Below, one piece after another: positions 16,180-25,119 of a stretch of 64,000 bases of DNA. Every line of letters starts with the position of its first letter. Position 1 is the stretch's first letter. The notes beneath the pieces are model-generated. The model was given only the letters and a program-made list of their open reading frames with translations, ran no database searches and had not been told where the DNA came from. The DNA is taken from assembly GCA_965366625.1 (NCBI GenBank), contig CBDUGP010000008.1:111119-175118 (forward strand). Direction: 5' to 3'. The DNA comes from JAUIJL01 sp965366625 (GTDB lineage Bacteria > Acidobacteriota > Thermoanaerobaculia > Multivoradales > J023). A program made the translations under genes and the position numbers.

Positions 16180-17883
16180 ATGAGCGAAGAAGAACGGGAA
16201 GTTCTCGATATTGACGTACTTTTCGTGGGCGCCGGACCTGCGAGTTTGGCTGGTGCCTACCATTTGGGCAAGTTGATTGAAGCCCACAACGAAGCCGGTG
16301 ACGGAGAGGCGATCGAGGTGTCGATCGCGGTGTTGGAAAAAGGGCAGGAAGTGGGCAGCCATGCGCTCTCGGGTGCGGTGGTGGATCCCAGGGCTTTCAA
16401 AGAGCTGATGCCCGACACCTGGGAAGACGCCCCCTTTGAGGCCAAAGTAGAAGACGAGAAGTTCCTCTACATGACCAAGAAAGGTGCCGTGTCGCTTCCG
16501 ATTCCCCCTCCGTTGGTCAACAAGGGCAAATATGTGGCTTCCTTGGGTAAATTGCTCAAGTGGATGGCCCCCCAGCTGGAAGATATGGAGATCGACGTCT
16601 TCTGTGAGTTCCCCGGTCAGAAGGTCCTGATCGAAGAAGGGACCGGCGGTAAGAAAAAAGTCGTCGGCGTACGCACCGGGGACCGCGGGCTCGACAAAAA
16701 CGGCAAACCGAAGAGCAATTATGAGCCGGGCGTGGATATCCGCAGCCAAGTCGTGGTGCTCGGCGAAGGTCCTCGCGGCACCTTGGCGAAGCAGCTGGAG
16801 GCTGAATTCGAGCTTACGGAGGGCAAAAATCCTCAAGCTTACGCCATCGGCATCAAAGAAATTTGGGAGCTGCCGGAGGGCCGGATCAAACCCGGCGAGG
16901 TGATCCACACCATGGGCGAGCCCTTGGGATGGGATGTCTTCGGCGGCGGATTCATCTACGGCATGCAAGACAACCAAGCGATCGTGGGCTTGGTGGTCGG
17001 TTTGGACTACAAGAATCCCCTCCTGGACCCCCACAACGAGTTCAACCGCTTCAAGACCAACCCTTGGGTCAAACGCTTGCTGACAGGCGGCAAGATGGCC
17101 TTCTACGGCGCCAAAGCCATTCCCGAGGGGGGGTGGTTTTCGATGCCCAAATCGTGGGGCGACGGCTTTTTGATTTGCGGCGATTCAGGCGGTTTTCTCA
17201 ACAACCAAAAGCTCAAGGGCGTGCATCTGGCGATGAAGAGCGGCATGTTGGCCGCCGAGACGATTTTCGAATCTCTCAAGAAAGGGGAAGTGACCGAAGC
17301 CGGCCTGTCCCAATTCGAGCATCGGGTCGATCATTCCTGGATCAAAGAGGAAATGTATCCCAGCCGGAACTTCCACCAGGCCTTCAACATTGCCGGCAAT
17401 ATCGGTTTGATGGTGCAGACGGGGCTGGGCATGGTCACCGGCGGCCTGGGTTTCGGTTTTCTTCCTCGATTGGCAGGGCATCCGGATCACGAAGGTGCGA
17501 AGAAACTCACGTGGCCCGAAGGCTGGAATCTCGAACAGCCCGATCAGGTGCCGATCGACAACGAGCTGACGTTCGACAAGTTGGGGGATGTGTACAACTC
17601 GGGCACCGGGCATGAGGAAGATCAGCCGGTCCACTTGATCGTGCACGATCCGGAGCATTGCGTCACGGTTTGCGCCCACGAGTTTCGCAATCCATGCGAA
17701 CGGTTTTGCCCGGCGAGCGTTTACGAGATCGTCGACGACGAGACCCACGCCACGGGCAAGCGACTGCAAATCAACGCCTCAAATTGCGTGCACTGCAAGA
17801 CTTGCGATATTGCCGATCCCTACCAGATCATCACCTGGGTGCCGCCGGAAGGTGGCGGGGGTCCGAATTACAGCAAGATGTAA
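16180..17883 (+). CDS. Electron-transfer flavoprotein-ubiquinone oxidoreductase
   Basis: A 567-residue ETF-QO that passes electrons from reduced ETF (from acyl-CoA dehydrogenases) to the quinone pool at the inner membrane. The N-terminal FAD-binding motif VLFVGAGPASLAGAYHLGKL is at residues ~11-30. A membrane-docking central region includes GGWFSMPKSWGDGFLICGDSGGFLN. The C-terminal ferredoxin-like part has cysteines in PCERFCPASVY and NCVHCKTCDI for the [4Fe-4S] cluster, ending GGGGPNY as in mitochondrial ETF-QO. The start ATG 16180 has AAGGAGG seven bases upstream. Function links to the beta-oxidation genes at the start of the window. Confidence 0.96.
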   Translation: MSEEEREVLDIDVLFVGAGPASLAGAYHLGKLIEAHNEAGDGEAIEVSIAVLEKGQEVGSHALSGAVVDPRAFKELMPDTWEDAPFEAKVEDEKFLYMTKKGAVSLPIPPPLVNKGKYVASLGKLLKWMAPQLEDMEIDVFCEFPGQKVLIEEGTGGKKKVVGVRTGDRGLDKNGKPKSNYEPGVDIRSQVVVLGEGPRGTLAKQLEAEFELTEGKNPQAYAIGIKEIWELPEGRIKPGEVIHTMGEPLGWDVFGGGFIYGMQDNQAIVGLVVGLDYKNPLLDPHNEFNRFKTNPWVKRLLTGGKMAFYGAKAIPEGGWFSMPKSWGDGFLICGDSGGFLNNQKLKGVHLAMKSGMLAAETIFESLKKGEVTEAGLSQFEHRVDHSWIKEEMYPSRNFHQAFNIAGNIGLMVQTGLGMVTGGLGFGFLPRLAGHPDHEGAKKLTWPEGWNLEQPDQVPIDNELTFDKLGDVYNSGTGHEEDQPVHLIVHDPEHCVTVCAHEFRNPCERFCPASVYEIVDDETHATGKRLQINASNCVHCKTCDIADPYQIITWVPPEGGGGPNYSKM

Positions 17884-17907
17884 GAGCTGTCTCGTTTAGG
17901 CCGGATA

Positions 17908-17948
17908 GAAAAAGACCCAGGAAGGCACGGAGCCGACCTGGGTCTTTT
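17908..17948. terminator. Bidirectional terminator between ETF-QO and helicase genes
   Basis: Perfect stem aaaagacccagg (17910-17921) with cctgggtctttt (17937-17948) and a 15-nt loop. It has U tracts on both strands and sits between the convergent genes ending at 17883 and 17971. Its loop and stem edge contain gcacggagccgac, which recurs in the stem of the terminator at 22095. Confidence 0.85.
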
Positions 17949-17970
17949 GGGTCGCGGACTGAGCTGCAAT

Positions 17971-20433
17971 TTACAGGAGCCGTCTCCGCAGGCTTTTGCG
18001 CTTGGGGCGAAGTTCCCGATAGGCATCGACCCCTTCGACCTCGCAGCGGTCGATCTCGTGGCCGATCAAGCGCTCGATGTCTTTGATCATCACCTTATCG
18101 AGCCAAGTGCCGATCGACGACACCGTGCCAACGGCCTTGCCACGCGCGGTCCGACCCGCGCGATGCACATAGTCCTCAATGCTCTCCGGTAGGCCAAAAT
18201 TGACCACGTGAGAGAGCTGCGGCACGTCGATACCCCGAGCGGCGACGTCGGTGGCGACCAAGATCCGGATCTTGCCTTCGCGGAACGCGCGCAGGGCACG
18301 GACTCGCTGGCTCTGGCTGCGATCCGAGTGGATTCGGTCCACCGGAAAACCGGCGACTTCCAGCTGTCGGGCGAGCCACTCGGTGTCGAGCTTGCGGCGG
18401 GCGAATACCAAGGTCGTGCCCTCTTCCTGTTCTAGCAGGTGCGCCAGGCAACTCTTTTGGTCGCCGTCCTTGACCAAGTACAGTCGATGTTTGATGCCGG
18501 CAGCTACCCGGTTCACGGGCCGTAGGTCGGCGGTGTAGGGATCCTTGAGGAACCGCTGGGCCAGACGCTCGATCGGTGGCGGCATGGTGGCAGAGAACAT
18601 CAGCGTGCGTCGCTCGTTGGGAATGCTCTCCAAGATCTCTTGGATCTGGGGAAGGAATCCAAGGTCCAACATGTGGTCCGCTTCGTCGAGCACCAGCTCC
18701 TCGAGCTGATTCAACCTGACGTTGCCTCGGCGCAAATGGTCCGCTAAGCGACCGGGAGTTGCCACCACGATGTCGGGATTGCGTTTGAACGCGTCGAGCT
18801 GAGGGCCGAACTTCACTCCGCCGATGATTACCGCGGTTTCAAGATCGTGCTTCTTGCCGAAAATGTCCAAGAAGGCCTTGGTCTGCAGCGCGATCTCGCG
18901 GGTCGGGCAGAGGATCAAACCTCGCAGACCACGACCGTGGTGCAATCGGTCAGCCAAGGGCAGGCCGAAGGCCCCGGTTTTTCCCGATCCGGTCTCCGCC
19001 AAGCCGATCACGTCGATGCCGTCCATGGCGATTGGGATCACGGCCGCCTGGATCGGTGTCGGGTGATGGAAACCGATCTCTTCGAGGGTCTCGATCAGTG
19101 CCGCCGAGATTCCCAGGCTTTCAAAGGTGTCCTCGGTGGTTTCCACGGGATTCTGTGGAATGGCGCCGGTGAAGAGGCCGTCGGCGACCGGGTCGCTGTC
19201 GTCGAGGGGGTCGAGTTCATCGGCGGGAAGATCGCCTGCGGCTCGGTTCTTCTCGCTCCCGGCTTCCGTTGAGCTGTCTGCGGGAACCTCCTCCGAAACC
19301 GCAGAAGGTTCCTTGGCGTCGTCGGACGAAGGACTCACGGCTTTTTTCGGCTTCTTTTTCAGCAAAGAGCCAATATTCAGCCCTTCGTCGACCAGGGTGC
19401 CCAGGTCGATTTCTTCGGTCACCAGGCTCTGGGCGTCAGCGGCCGGGGCACTCGCCTCCTGTGCCTCTTGCAGGGCTTTTAAGGTCCTGATGTCCAATTC
19501 CTCGGTTTCAGTGCCGGAAGCCTGGAGGGCAAGAAGCGCCTCTTCCTCGGCCTGGGCTTGCAGCACGGCCGGATCCAGTTCTTCGGTCTGGGCCGAAATT
19601 TCGGAAATCGCGAAAAGCTGGGAAGGAAGCGCCGGGTCGAGTTCGGGTGGCCCCAACCATGAAGACGGCAACGGCGGTAGCCCGGGTAGGGGCGGCGGGC
19701 TCGCAAAGCTGGGCGCGTCAGGGGTTTCCGAGGAAGATGTCGGCTCCGACACCGGGTCTTGATCGACGTCGGTGGCGGCATCCGGCTCGTCGCTTTTCTT
19801 GCGACGGGATCCTCGCCTGGAACGGCGGCGTTTAGCGACTGCCTCTGGTTTCGACGGCGTGTCGTCGGCCTCGGCTTGATCGACCTCGGCTTGATCGGCC
19901 TTGGCTTGATCGGAGTGGGCTTGTTCTTGCGCGCCTATCTCGGGATCGGCGGCCACCGCTGTCTCGGGCAAGTCCGGTTCGCTCGAGGCAGGATCACCGT
20001 CATCCTGCTCAGCGCTGTCTAGGGATTCGAAGCGGTGCCCGGCTCGAGTCAACGCCTCAATGGCCTTGGGCAGCTTCTTGGACCGCACCAGCAGGTAGTC
20101 GGTATCGTACGTTGAAATGGTAATCAGGCCGATTCGTGCGTCGGCGAGGGGTAGGGAGAGAGATGCGAGCACGCCGAGCAAGGTCATGTCTAGGGTGCCG
20201 ACAACTTTGAACGCGCTCCAGCCCCCTTCAACCTTGACGCCGCTGGGAACCACGGCTTCCTCGCAAATCAGAGACAGCTCTTCGGGGCTGCGGGATATGG
20301 AATAGAAAGAGCTGTTGTGAATCCACCTGGGAATCCGCGTTTTGGGGCTCAGGCGGCAAATGCCGAAGGTCTGGGGTAGAACGGCCAGGCGCAAACCGGG
20401 CGGAGAAGTCGTATCGTCTTGGGGATGTGTCAT
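17971..20433 (-). CDS. DEAD-box RNA helicase with N-terminal ACT-like domain (fusion)
   Basis: An 820-residue protein in three parts. Residues ~13-137 resemble the stand-alone predicted amino-acid-binding ACT proteins of the COG3603 type (LRLAVLPQTFGICRL, SFYSISRSPEELSLIC, WSAFKVVGTLDMTLLGVLASL). Residues ~138-436 form an acidic, low-complexity linker with a basic patch (RRRSRRGSRRKK) and three TEE(L/I)D-x3-L repeats. Residues ~437-820 are a RhlE-like DEAD-box helicase: AETGSGKT, PTREIALQ, TPGR, VLDEAD, SAT, VATDVAARGID and HRAGRTARG. The ATG at 20433 is preferred to the TTG at 20532, although its ribosome-binding site is weak. The frame is unbroken, so the fusion is real in this assembly. 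Ligand sensing by the ACT part is inference. Confidence 0.88.
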   Translation of the reverse strand: MTHPQDDTTSPPGLRLAVLPQTFGICRLSPKTRIPRWIHNSSFYSISRSPEELSLICEEAVVPSGVKVEGGWSAFKVVGTLDMTLLGVLASLSLPLADARIGLITISTYDTDYLLVRSKKLPKAIEALTRAGHRFESLDSAEQDDGDPASSEPDLPETAVAADPEIGAQEQAHSDQAKADQAEVDQAEADDTPSKPEAVAKRRRSRRGSRRKKSDEPDAATDVDQDPVSEPTSSSETPDAPSFASPPPLPGLPPLPSSWLGPPELDPALPSQLFAISEISAQTEELDPAVLQAQAEEEALLALQASGTETEELDIRTLKALQEAQEASAPAADAQSLVTEEIDLGTLVDEGLNIGSLLKKKPKKAVSPSSDDAKEPSAVSEEVPADSSTEAGSEKNRAAGDLPADELDPLDDSDPVADGLFTGAIPQNPVETTEDTFESLGISAALIETLEEIGFHHPTPIQAAVIPIAMDGIDVIGLAETGSGKTGAFGLPLADRLHHGRGLRGLILCPTREIALQTKAFLDIFGKKHDLETAVIIGGVKFGPQLDAFKRNPDIVVATPGRLADHLRRGNVRLNQLEELVLDEADHMLDLGFLPQIQEILESIPNERRTLMFSATMPPPIERLAQRFLKDPYTADLRPVNRVAAGIKHRLYLVKDGDQKSCLAHLLEQEEGTTLVFARRKLDTEWLARQLEVAGFPVDRIHSDRSQSQRVRALRAFREGKIRILVATDVAARGIDVPQLSHVVNFGLPESIEDYVHRAGRTARGKAVGTVSSIGTWLDKVMIKDIERLIGHEIDRCEVEGVDAYRELRPKRKSLRRRLL

Positions 20434-20703
20434 CAAATTCCGGGAGTTGGGGAAGACTTGGGTGAGGTGAGGCGGTAGCGACGACGTCGAGGAGTCGCGT
20501 CGGCGAACGTCTACTGCGGTAGGAGCAAACAACGCAAGGATCCTACCTCATCAGGCACGCGCTTTGTAGTACGATACGCCTTTCTTTGGAACGAGCAACG
20601 GGAGACTTGGCCTCGGCCACGGGTCCTGCTCGTTTTGTGTATTGATCTCGAGAACGGTTCTTAGGGCGGTGCCAAGGCATCTTGTCGGCACGGAGGAGAC
20701 TTT

Positions 20704-22056
20704 GTGAGCAGTGTTCCACGCGGTAATTGGAATTCGAGATTCGGCTTCATTCTCGCAGCGGCCGGCTCTGCCATCGGCCTGGGAAACATCTGGCGTTTTC
20801 CCTACACAGCGGGCGAATACGGCGGCGGCGCTTTTGTGCTGCTGTATTTGATCTTTGTCTTCGGCATTGGCCTACCGGTTTTGCTGGCCGAGTTGTCGGT
20901 CGGTAGATTCACCCAAAAAAGTCCGGTGACTGCGTTTAAGGCGCTCAAACCCGGAACCAGCTGGTCCTGGTTGGGTGGGTTGGGGGTGCTCACGGGGTTC
21001 GGCATCCTGTCGTTCTACGCGGTCATCGCAGGAGTGACGCTCGGTTACATCTATTTGTCCTTGACCGGGAAATTCACGGCCGACGTGGACGCGGCGGCCG
21101 TCTTCGAGGGCTTTACCGGTAACGGCTTCCAGATGATTGCCCTTTCCGGCCTATTCCTCGGCTTGACCGCCTTTATCGTGCAAAAAGGCATTGGCGGAGG
21201 CATCGAGAAGTCGGCCAAAATCTTGATGCCGACTTTCTTCGTATTCTTGCTTTTCTTGGTCGGCCGAGCCCTAACCTTGGAGGGCGCAGGTGCCGGTTTG
21301 GAGTTCATGTTCGCTCCGGACTTCTCAAAGCTAACTAGAGAAGGCGTCGTCAGCGCATTGGGACAGGCTCTCTTCAGCTTGTCCCTGGGCATGGGAGCCA
21401 TGATCACTTACGGTTCCTACTTGTCGGAAGAAGAGAATATTCCGGTCTCGGCCGTGTGTGTGGCGTTCTTCGATACCGGGATTGCATTGTTGGGTGGCCT
21501 GTTGATCTTCCCGACCCTTTTTCACGCCGGTGTAGATCCGGCGGCAGGCCCTGGTTTGGTGTTCGTGGTCATGGCCAGCGTTTTCGATTCTCTTCCCGGT
21601 GGTGCAGTCTTCGGCGTGGTCTTTTATAGCTTGCTGTCGATCGCTGCTTTGACTTCGACTATCAGCCTATTGGAGGTCATCACCTCATATTTCATCGATG
21701 AAAAAGGTTGGACTCGGTCCAAGGCCACTTGGTCGGTCGCTTTTGCCTGTTTCTTGCTTTCCGTGCCGAGCGCCCTCTCCTTCGGTGCCAGCCAATTCTT
21801 TTCAGAGTTTCCAGGGGGTGGATTCCTCGGCCTGATGGACAACTTGTGGGGGAATTACTCCCTGCCGATCGGTGCCATGTTGCTGTGTTTCTTCGTGGCT
21901 TGGTCGTGGGGCGTGCCGAAAGCGCTGGCGTCCATCGAAGCCGGTGGCCACAAGCTGCCGGCCAGCGGCGTGTGGGCCATCTTGATTCGCTACGTATGCC
22001 CGGCAGCCGTGCTCGTTGTGTTCGGGACCACACTTTGGCAGCAGTTCTTCGCCTAA
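20704..22056 (+). CDS. Sodium-dependent NSS-family transporter
   Basis: A 450-residue, 11-12 helix symporter of the neurotransmitter:sodium family (LeuT fold). The N-terminus has the family signature WNSRFGFILAAAGSAIGLGNIWRFPY, which holds Na- and substrate-binding residues of TM1, followed by the TM2-3 motif GIGLPVLLAELSVGR. Bacterial members take up amino acids such as Trp, Tyr or Leu with Na+; the substrate here is unknown. The start is GTG 20704, with GGAGGAG seven bases before it. A strong hairpin terminator follows at 22095. Confidence 0.94.
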   Translation: MSSVPRGNWNSRFGFILAAAGSAIGLGNIWRFPYTAGEYGGGAFVLLYLIFVFGIGLPVLLAELSVGRFTQKSPVTAFKALKPGTSWSWLGGLGVLTGFGILSFYAVIAGVTLGYIYLSLTGKFTADVDAAAVFEGFTGNGFQMIALSGLFLGLTAFIVQKGIGGGIEKSAKILMPTFFVFLLFLVGRALTLEGAGAGLEFMFAPDFSKLTREGVVSALGQALFSLSLGMGAMITYGSYLSEEENIPVSAVCVAFFDTGIALLGGLLIFPTLFHAGVDPAAGPGLVFVVMASVFDSLPGGAVFGVVFYSLLSIAALTSTISLLEVITSYFIDEKGWTRSKATWSVAFACFLLSVPSALSFGASQFFSEFPGGGFLGLMDNLWGNYSLPIGAMLLCFFVAWSWGVPKALASIEAGGHKLPASGVWAILIRYVCPAAVLVVFGTTLWQQFFA

Positions 22057-22094
22057 GCGACGAGTCGACGAGCCTAGGAAAAGATCGGGTCGAA

Positions 22095-22136
22095 GCACGG
22101 AGCCGACGATTCAAATCGTCGGCTCCGTGCGTTTAA
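22095..22136 (+). terminator. Hairpin terminator of the NSS transporter gene
   Basis: A perfect 16-bp stem (22095-22110 with 22115-22130) and tetraloop TCAA, followed by GTTTAA. The U tract is short but the stem is very strong, and it lies 39 bp after the stop codon. Confidence 0.75.
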
Positions 22137-22272
22137 ACGCACCCAGGAATTTCAAATCCTTCGCTGCATGCGAAACGTCCGAATGCCTCCATGCATCGAA
22201 TATCCAGAAGCATGCGGGCGGCCGCCCAATTCGCAAGATCCACCGGAGCCACCGGATGCCATAGGAGATGCC

Positions 22273-22914
22273 ATGAATCGCCGCAAGATCATCGTTGTTC
22301 TCAGTATTGTGATCGCTTTGGGAGTCGTGTTCTCGAGCAGGGAAACCGAAGGCAAAGATACGTCTCTCGACAAAGCAGACGTGGAAGAAAAAGGGTTGGC
22401 TCGTGCAACTTTTGCCGGCGGGTGCTTCTGGTGCATGGAGCCGCCGTTCGACAAGACGGAGGGGGTCTTAGCGACGATCTCCGGTTATATCGGTGGCAGC
22501 AAGGACAATCCAACCTACAAAGAAGTTTCCGCCGGAACCACCGGACATACCGAAGCCGTCCAGATCATCTACGACCCCAAGGTCGTGGATTACCAGAGCC
22601 TGCTCGAGGTTTTTTGGCGCAACATCGATCCGACGGTGGAGAATCGCCAATTCTGTGATTGGGGCGATCAATATCGAACGGGAATCTTCTTCCACGGTGC
22701 ACAGCAAGAAAGCGCGGCCCGAGCATCGAAAGCGGAGATCGAGAAGTCGAAGCGATTTCCGCGCGTGGTGACGGAGATCACAGAAGCGTCGACCTTCTAC
22801 GTGGCCGAGCCATATCACCAGAATTTCTATAAGAAAAATCCCGGCCACTATCAGCGCTATCGCCGGGGTTGCGGCCGGGATCAAAGGCTACATGAGCTCT
22901 GGGGAGATCAATAG
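22273..22914 (+). CDS. msrA: Exported peptide methionine sulfoxide reductase MsrA
   Basis: A 213-residue MsrA. It reduces methionine-S-sulfoxide in oxidised proteins. The catalytic motif is GGCFWCMEPPF (about residues 50-60), with GYIGGSKDNPTYKEVSAGTTGHTEAV and YHQNFYKKNPGHY following, and a resolving Cys in RRGCGRD near the C-terminus. An N-terminal hydrophobic stretch (IIVVLSIVIALGVVFSS) acts as signal peptide or anchor, so it should work in the periplasm. The start ATG 22273 has AGGAGA closely upstream; the open frame extends further but lacks support. It is convergent with the TPR gene. Confidence 0.94.
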   Translation: MNRRKIIVVLSIVIALGVVFSSRETEGKDTSLDKADVEEKGLARATFAGGCFWCMEPPFDKTEGVLATISGYIGGSKDNPTYKEVSAGTTGHTEAVQIIYDPKVVDYQSLLEVFWRNIDPTVENRQFCDWGDQYRTGIFFHGAQQESAARASKAEIEKSKRFPRVVTEITEASTFYVAEPYHQNFYKKNPGHYQRYRRGCGRDQRLHELWGDQ

Positions 22915-22969
22915 TCCTTCCTTGGGGCAGGCGACCTAAATCCTTGGGGCGAAGCGACCTGAGCCGGGC

Positions 22970-24172
22970 TCAGAGTTCGCCGTTCGCGGCCTTTTCGGCT
23001 TGATCGTTGAGGTCCTTGATCTTCTTGCGCAGTTCGATCTCCTTGCGGTGCCGTTCCTCTTCCGCCAAGTTGGCTTGGTGGATGCGATGGGCGTCTTTGG
23101 CTTGGGCCACTCGATCTGCGGCCCCGGCCTTTGAGTAGTGTTCGATGGCATCGGAGTAGCGGTCCAGCAATTGGAGCGTGTATCCGAGTTCTTCATGGGT
23201 TCGCTTCTTTTGGTCCGCCGTGGCGATGTCGAAGAGGCTGGTGAGGGTCTTTGCCGCCTGCTCCAAGTTGCCGGCCCGGCTCTGCTGGCGCGCGAGCAGG
23301 AATGCCGTATCCCAATCCCGACTTCCAACCTTCATCGCCTTTTGGAGATGCTGGGAAGCAGCCTCGGAATGACCTGCACAGGCCTCTATTCGCCCCGCGA
23401 GCTTGAGGTGTTTGGCCGACGGCTCGAGCTTCAATAGAGCATGACCCTGGTCTACCAAGGCTGAGCAGGCTGCGGCCTTGTCGTCGGTTTCGCTTAGGTC
23501 TCTTGTCGCGTTTAGATCCCAGGCCAATCGTTTGGCCAAATAGATCGGGTCCTTGGGGGCCAGTTGGGTGGCTTGGCCCAACAGCTCACGGGTCGCGCCC
23601 GAGTCGCCGAGATCTTCGGTGATCGACGCCAGGAGATATCGCAGCTTGGCGTCGTTGGGAGACATGGGCAGTAGAGCTTCGAGATCTTTCCGGGCCGCCG
23701 GCAAATCGTTATTCTGCCGAGCGGCTTCGGCCCGGAAACGCAACCACTGACCCCACAGCTTGTCGGGGGAAGCGTCCGGTCTGGGGCCGTCCAAGGTCTT
23801 GGCCGCCAGCTCAGGACGTCCTGCGTCGAGGGCTGCTCGGCCGAGATCAAAGCGGGTCGCGGGATCCGAAGGAGAGAGTTCCAAGGCTCTTTGGAGCGCG
23901 GTCATGGCTTCGTCCGGTCGCTCGAGCCTGAGCAAGACTTGGCCGAGCATGCGATGTCCGCCGTACCAATCCGGCTTTTCGACCGCGACCTGCTCGAAGT
24001 GGCCCTTGGCTTCGTCGAGATTTCCGGCCTTGAAGGCTTCGAGTCCTGCTTGCCAGTCCGCCGCACAGGGCGCGGCGATCCCAAGGAGGAGTAGAAAAGT
24101 GAGCAGCCACACGAGAGAAGCGGGAGCGTTGGAGAGATGTTGTTGGATCGACATTGAGCTTCTTTCGGGCAT
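22970..24172 (-). CDS. Exported TPR-repeat protein
   Basis: A 400-residue protein with a signal peptide (LVWLLTFLLLLGIAAPCAADW; the Cys could be a lipobox) followed by about eight tetratricopeptide repeats, e.g. AGLEAFKAGNLDEAKGHFEQVAVEKPDWYGGHRMLGQV (split over 24.0-23.9 kb). A C-terminal charged helix (AEEERHRKEIELRKKIKDL) probably forms a coiled coil. TPRs give a scaffold for protein contacts; the partner is unknown. I chose ATG 24172 because AAGGAGG lies six bases upstream; the open frame continues to 24220. It is divergent from the pseudouridine synthase gene. Confidence 0.85.
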   Translation of the reverse strand: MPERSSMSIQQHLSNAPASLVWLLTFLLLLGIAAPCAADWQAGLEAFKAGNLDEAKGHFEQVAVEKPDWYGGHRMLGQVLLRLERPDEAMTALQRALELSPSDPATRFDLGRAALDAGRPELAAKTLDGPRPDASPDKLWGQWLRFRAEAARQNNDLPAARKDLEALLPMSPNDAKLRYLLASITEDLGDSGATRELLGQATQLAPKDPIYLAKRLAWDLNATRDLSETDDKAAACSALVDQGHALLKLEPSAKHLKLAGRIEACAGHSEAASQHLQKAMKVGSRDWDTAFLLARQQSRAGNLEQAAKTLTSLFDIATADQKKRTHEELGYTLQLLDRYSDAIEHYSKAGAADRVAQAKDAHRIHQANLAEEERHRKEIELRKKIKDLNDQAEKAANGEL

Positions 24173-24222
24173 AGGAATCCTCCTTGGCTCGGCGGTGCCG
24201 GCCCATCCATTAGAGTCCACTG

Positions 24223-25119
24223 ATGAAGTTCTTTCGGACCGTGGGAGCCGCAGGCGGATCGCGAGCAGCTGGTTTAATGGACTCGCTCGGTGCAGAAAAA
24301 GTTCCCGAGGAAAAGTTCATTGGCCCAATTAATAACCCGATTAATAGCCCAATTGTTAGCCCAACGATGAGTCATCAAGAGCCGTCAGAAGGTCCTCCAG
24401 GAGCGAAAACCAGCCGGCTGGAGGTCCTTTTTGAAGACGACTTCTTAGTGGCGATCACCAAACCATCCGGGTTGTCGGTCCACCGAGGTTGGGATCGGCA
24501 AGGTCCTTTCGCCCTCCAGCTGACCCGCGACCAAATCGGTCGTCGAGTTTTTCCGGTGCATCGACTGGATCGACCGACCAGCGGCGTGTTGATTTTTGCT
24601 CTTGAAAGCGAAGTGGCCGCACGAATGCAGGAGCAATTTCAAAGGACGGAGGTCGAAAAGACCTATCTCGCCTTGGTGCGGGGAATCCCTCCCGCGTCCG
24701 GGACCATCGATCATCCCGTGCCACGGTCGAAGGATCGCCCGGAGCGAGTGTCGGCGGTCACGGACTTCGAGCTGCTCGGGACCTTTGAGCGATACGGCTG
24801 GGTGAAGGTCAAACCGCGCACAGGACGAACCCATCAGATTCGCCGGCATATGAAACACCGCAGCTGGCACCTAATCGGTGACGTGCATTACGGCAAGGGT
24901 GAGCACAACCGGCTTTTTCGCCGGCGTTTCGATTTGTTTCGCCTAGCCCTGCACGCCCTTGAATTGCGTTTCCACCATCCGGTGGACGGTGGGCTCGTGA
25001 CGATTCGATCTCCCTTGACCGAAGATCTGGCCGAACCACTGCGGATGATGGGTTTCGACGAGCATCAGCTGCAGGGCGGGAGAGGACCGATTCCCTGCTC
25101 GTCGGCCCAAGAGCCCTGA
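24223..25119 (+). CDS. RluA-family pseudouridine synthase (TruC-like)
   Basis: A 298-residue RNA pseudouridine synthase. The catalytic Asp is in FPVHRLDRPTSGVL, the RluA signature. Flanking blocks LEVLFEDDFLVAITKPSGLSVH and GRTHQIRRHMKHRSWHLIGD match TruC, which modifies U65 of tRNAs, but the substrate cannot be fixed by eye. The first 62 residues are not part of the fold, and no start (24223, 24277, 24367) has a good ribosome-binding site. If ATG 24367 is used, the 12-bp repeats before it would be leader. The 3' end overlaps the convergent aat gene by 55 bp. Confidence 0.88.
   Translation: MKFFRTVGAAGGSRAAGLMDSLGAEKVPEEKFIGPINNPINSPIVSPTMSHQEPSEGPPGAKTSRLEVLFEDDFLVAITKPSGLSVHRGWDRQGPFALQLTRDQIGRRVFPVHRLDRPTSGVLIFALESEVAARMQEQFQRTEVEKTYLALVRGIPPASGTIDHPVPRSKDRPERVSAVTDFELLGTFERYGWVKVKPRTGRTHQIRRHMKHRSWHLIGDVHYGKGEHNRLFRRRFDLFRLALHALELRFHHPVDGGLVTIRSPLTEDLAEPLRMMGFDEHQLQGGRGPIPCSSAQEP
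24324..24371. repeat. 12-bp tandem repeat at the 5' end of the pseudouridine synthase gene
   Basis: CCCAATTAATAA, CCCGATTAATAG, CCCAATTGTTAG and a more diverged fourth unit follow each other. The segment is much more AT-rich than its surroundings and ends at the possible start codon ATG 24367. Confidence 0.75.

Noticed and set aside
16066..17034. 322-codon minus-strand frame opposite ETF-QO
   Set aside because: It is antisense to a clearly conserved enzyme, starts inside it without a ribosome-binding site, and has no family resemblance. Long antisense frames are common at this GC content.
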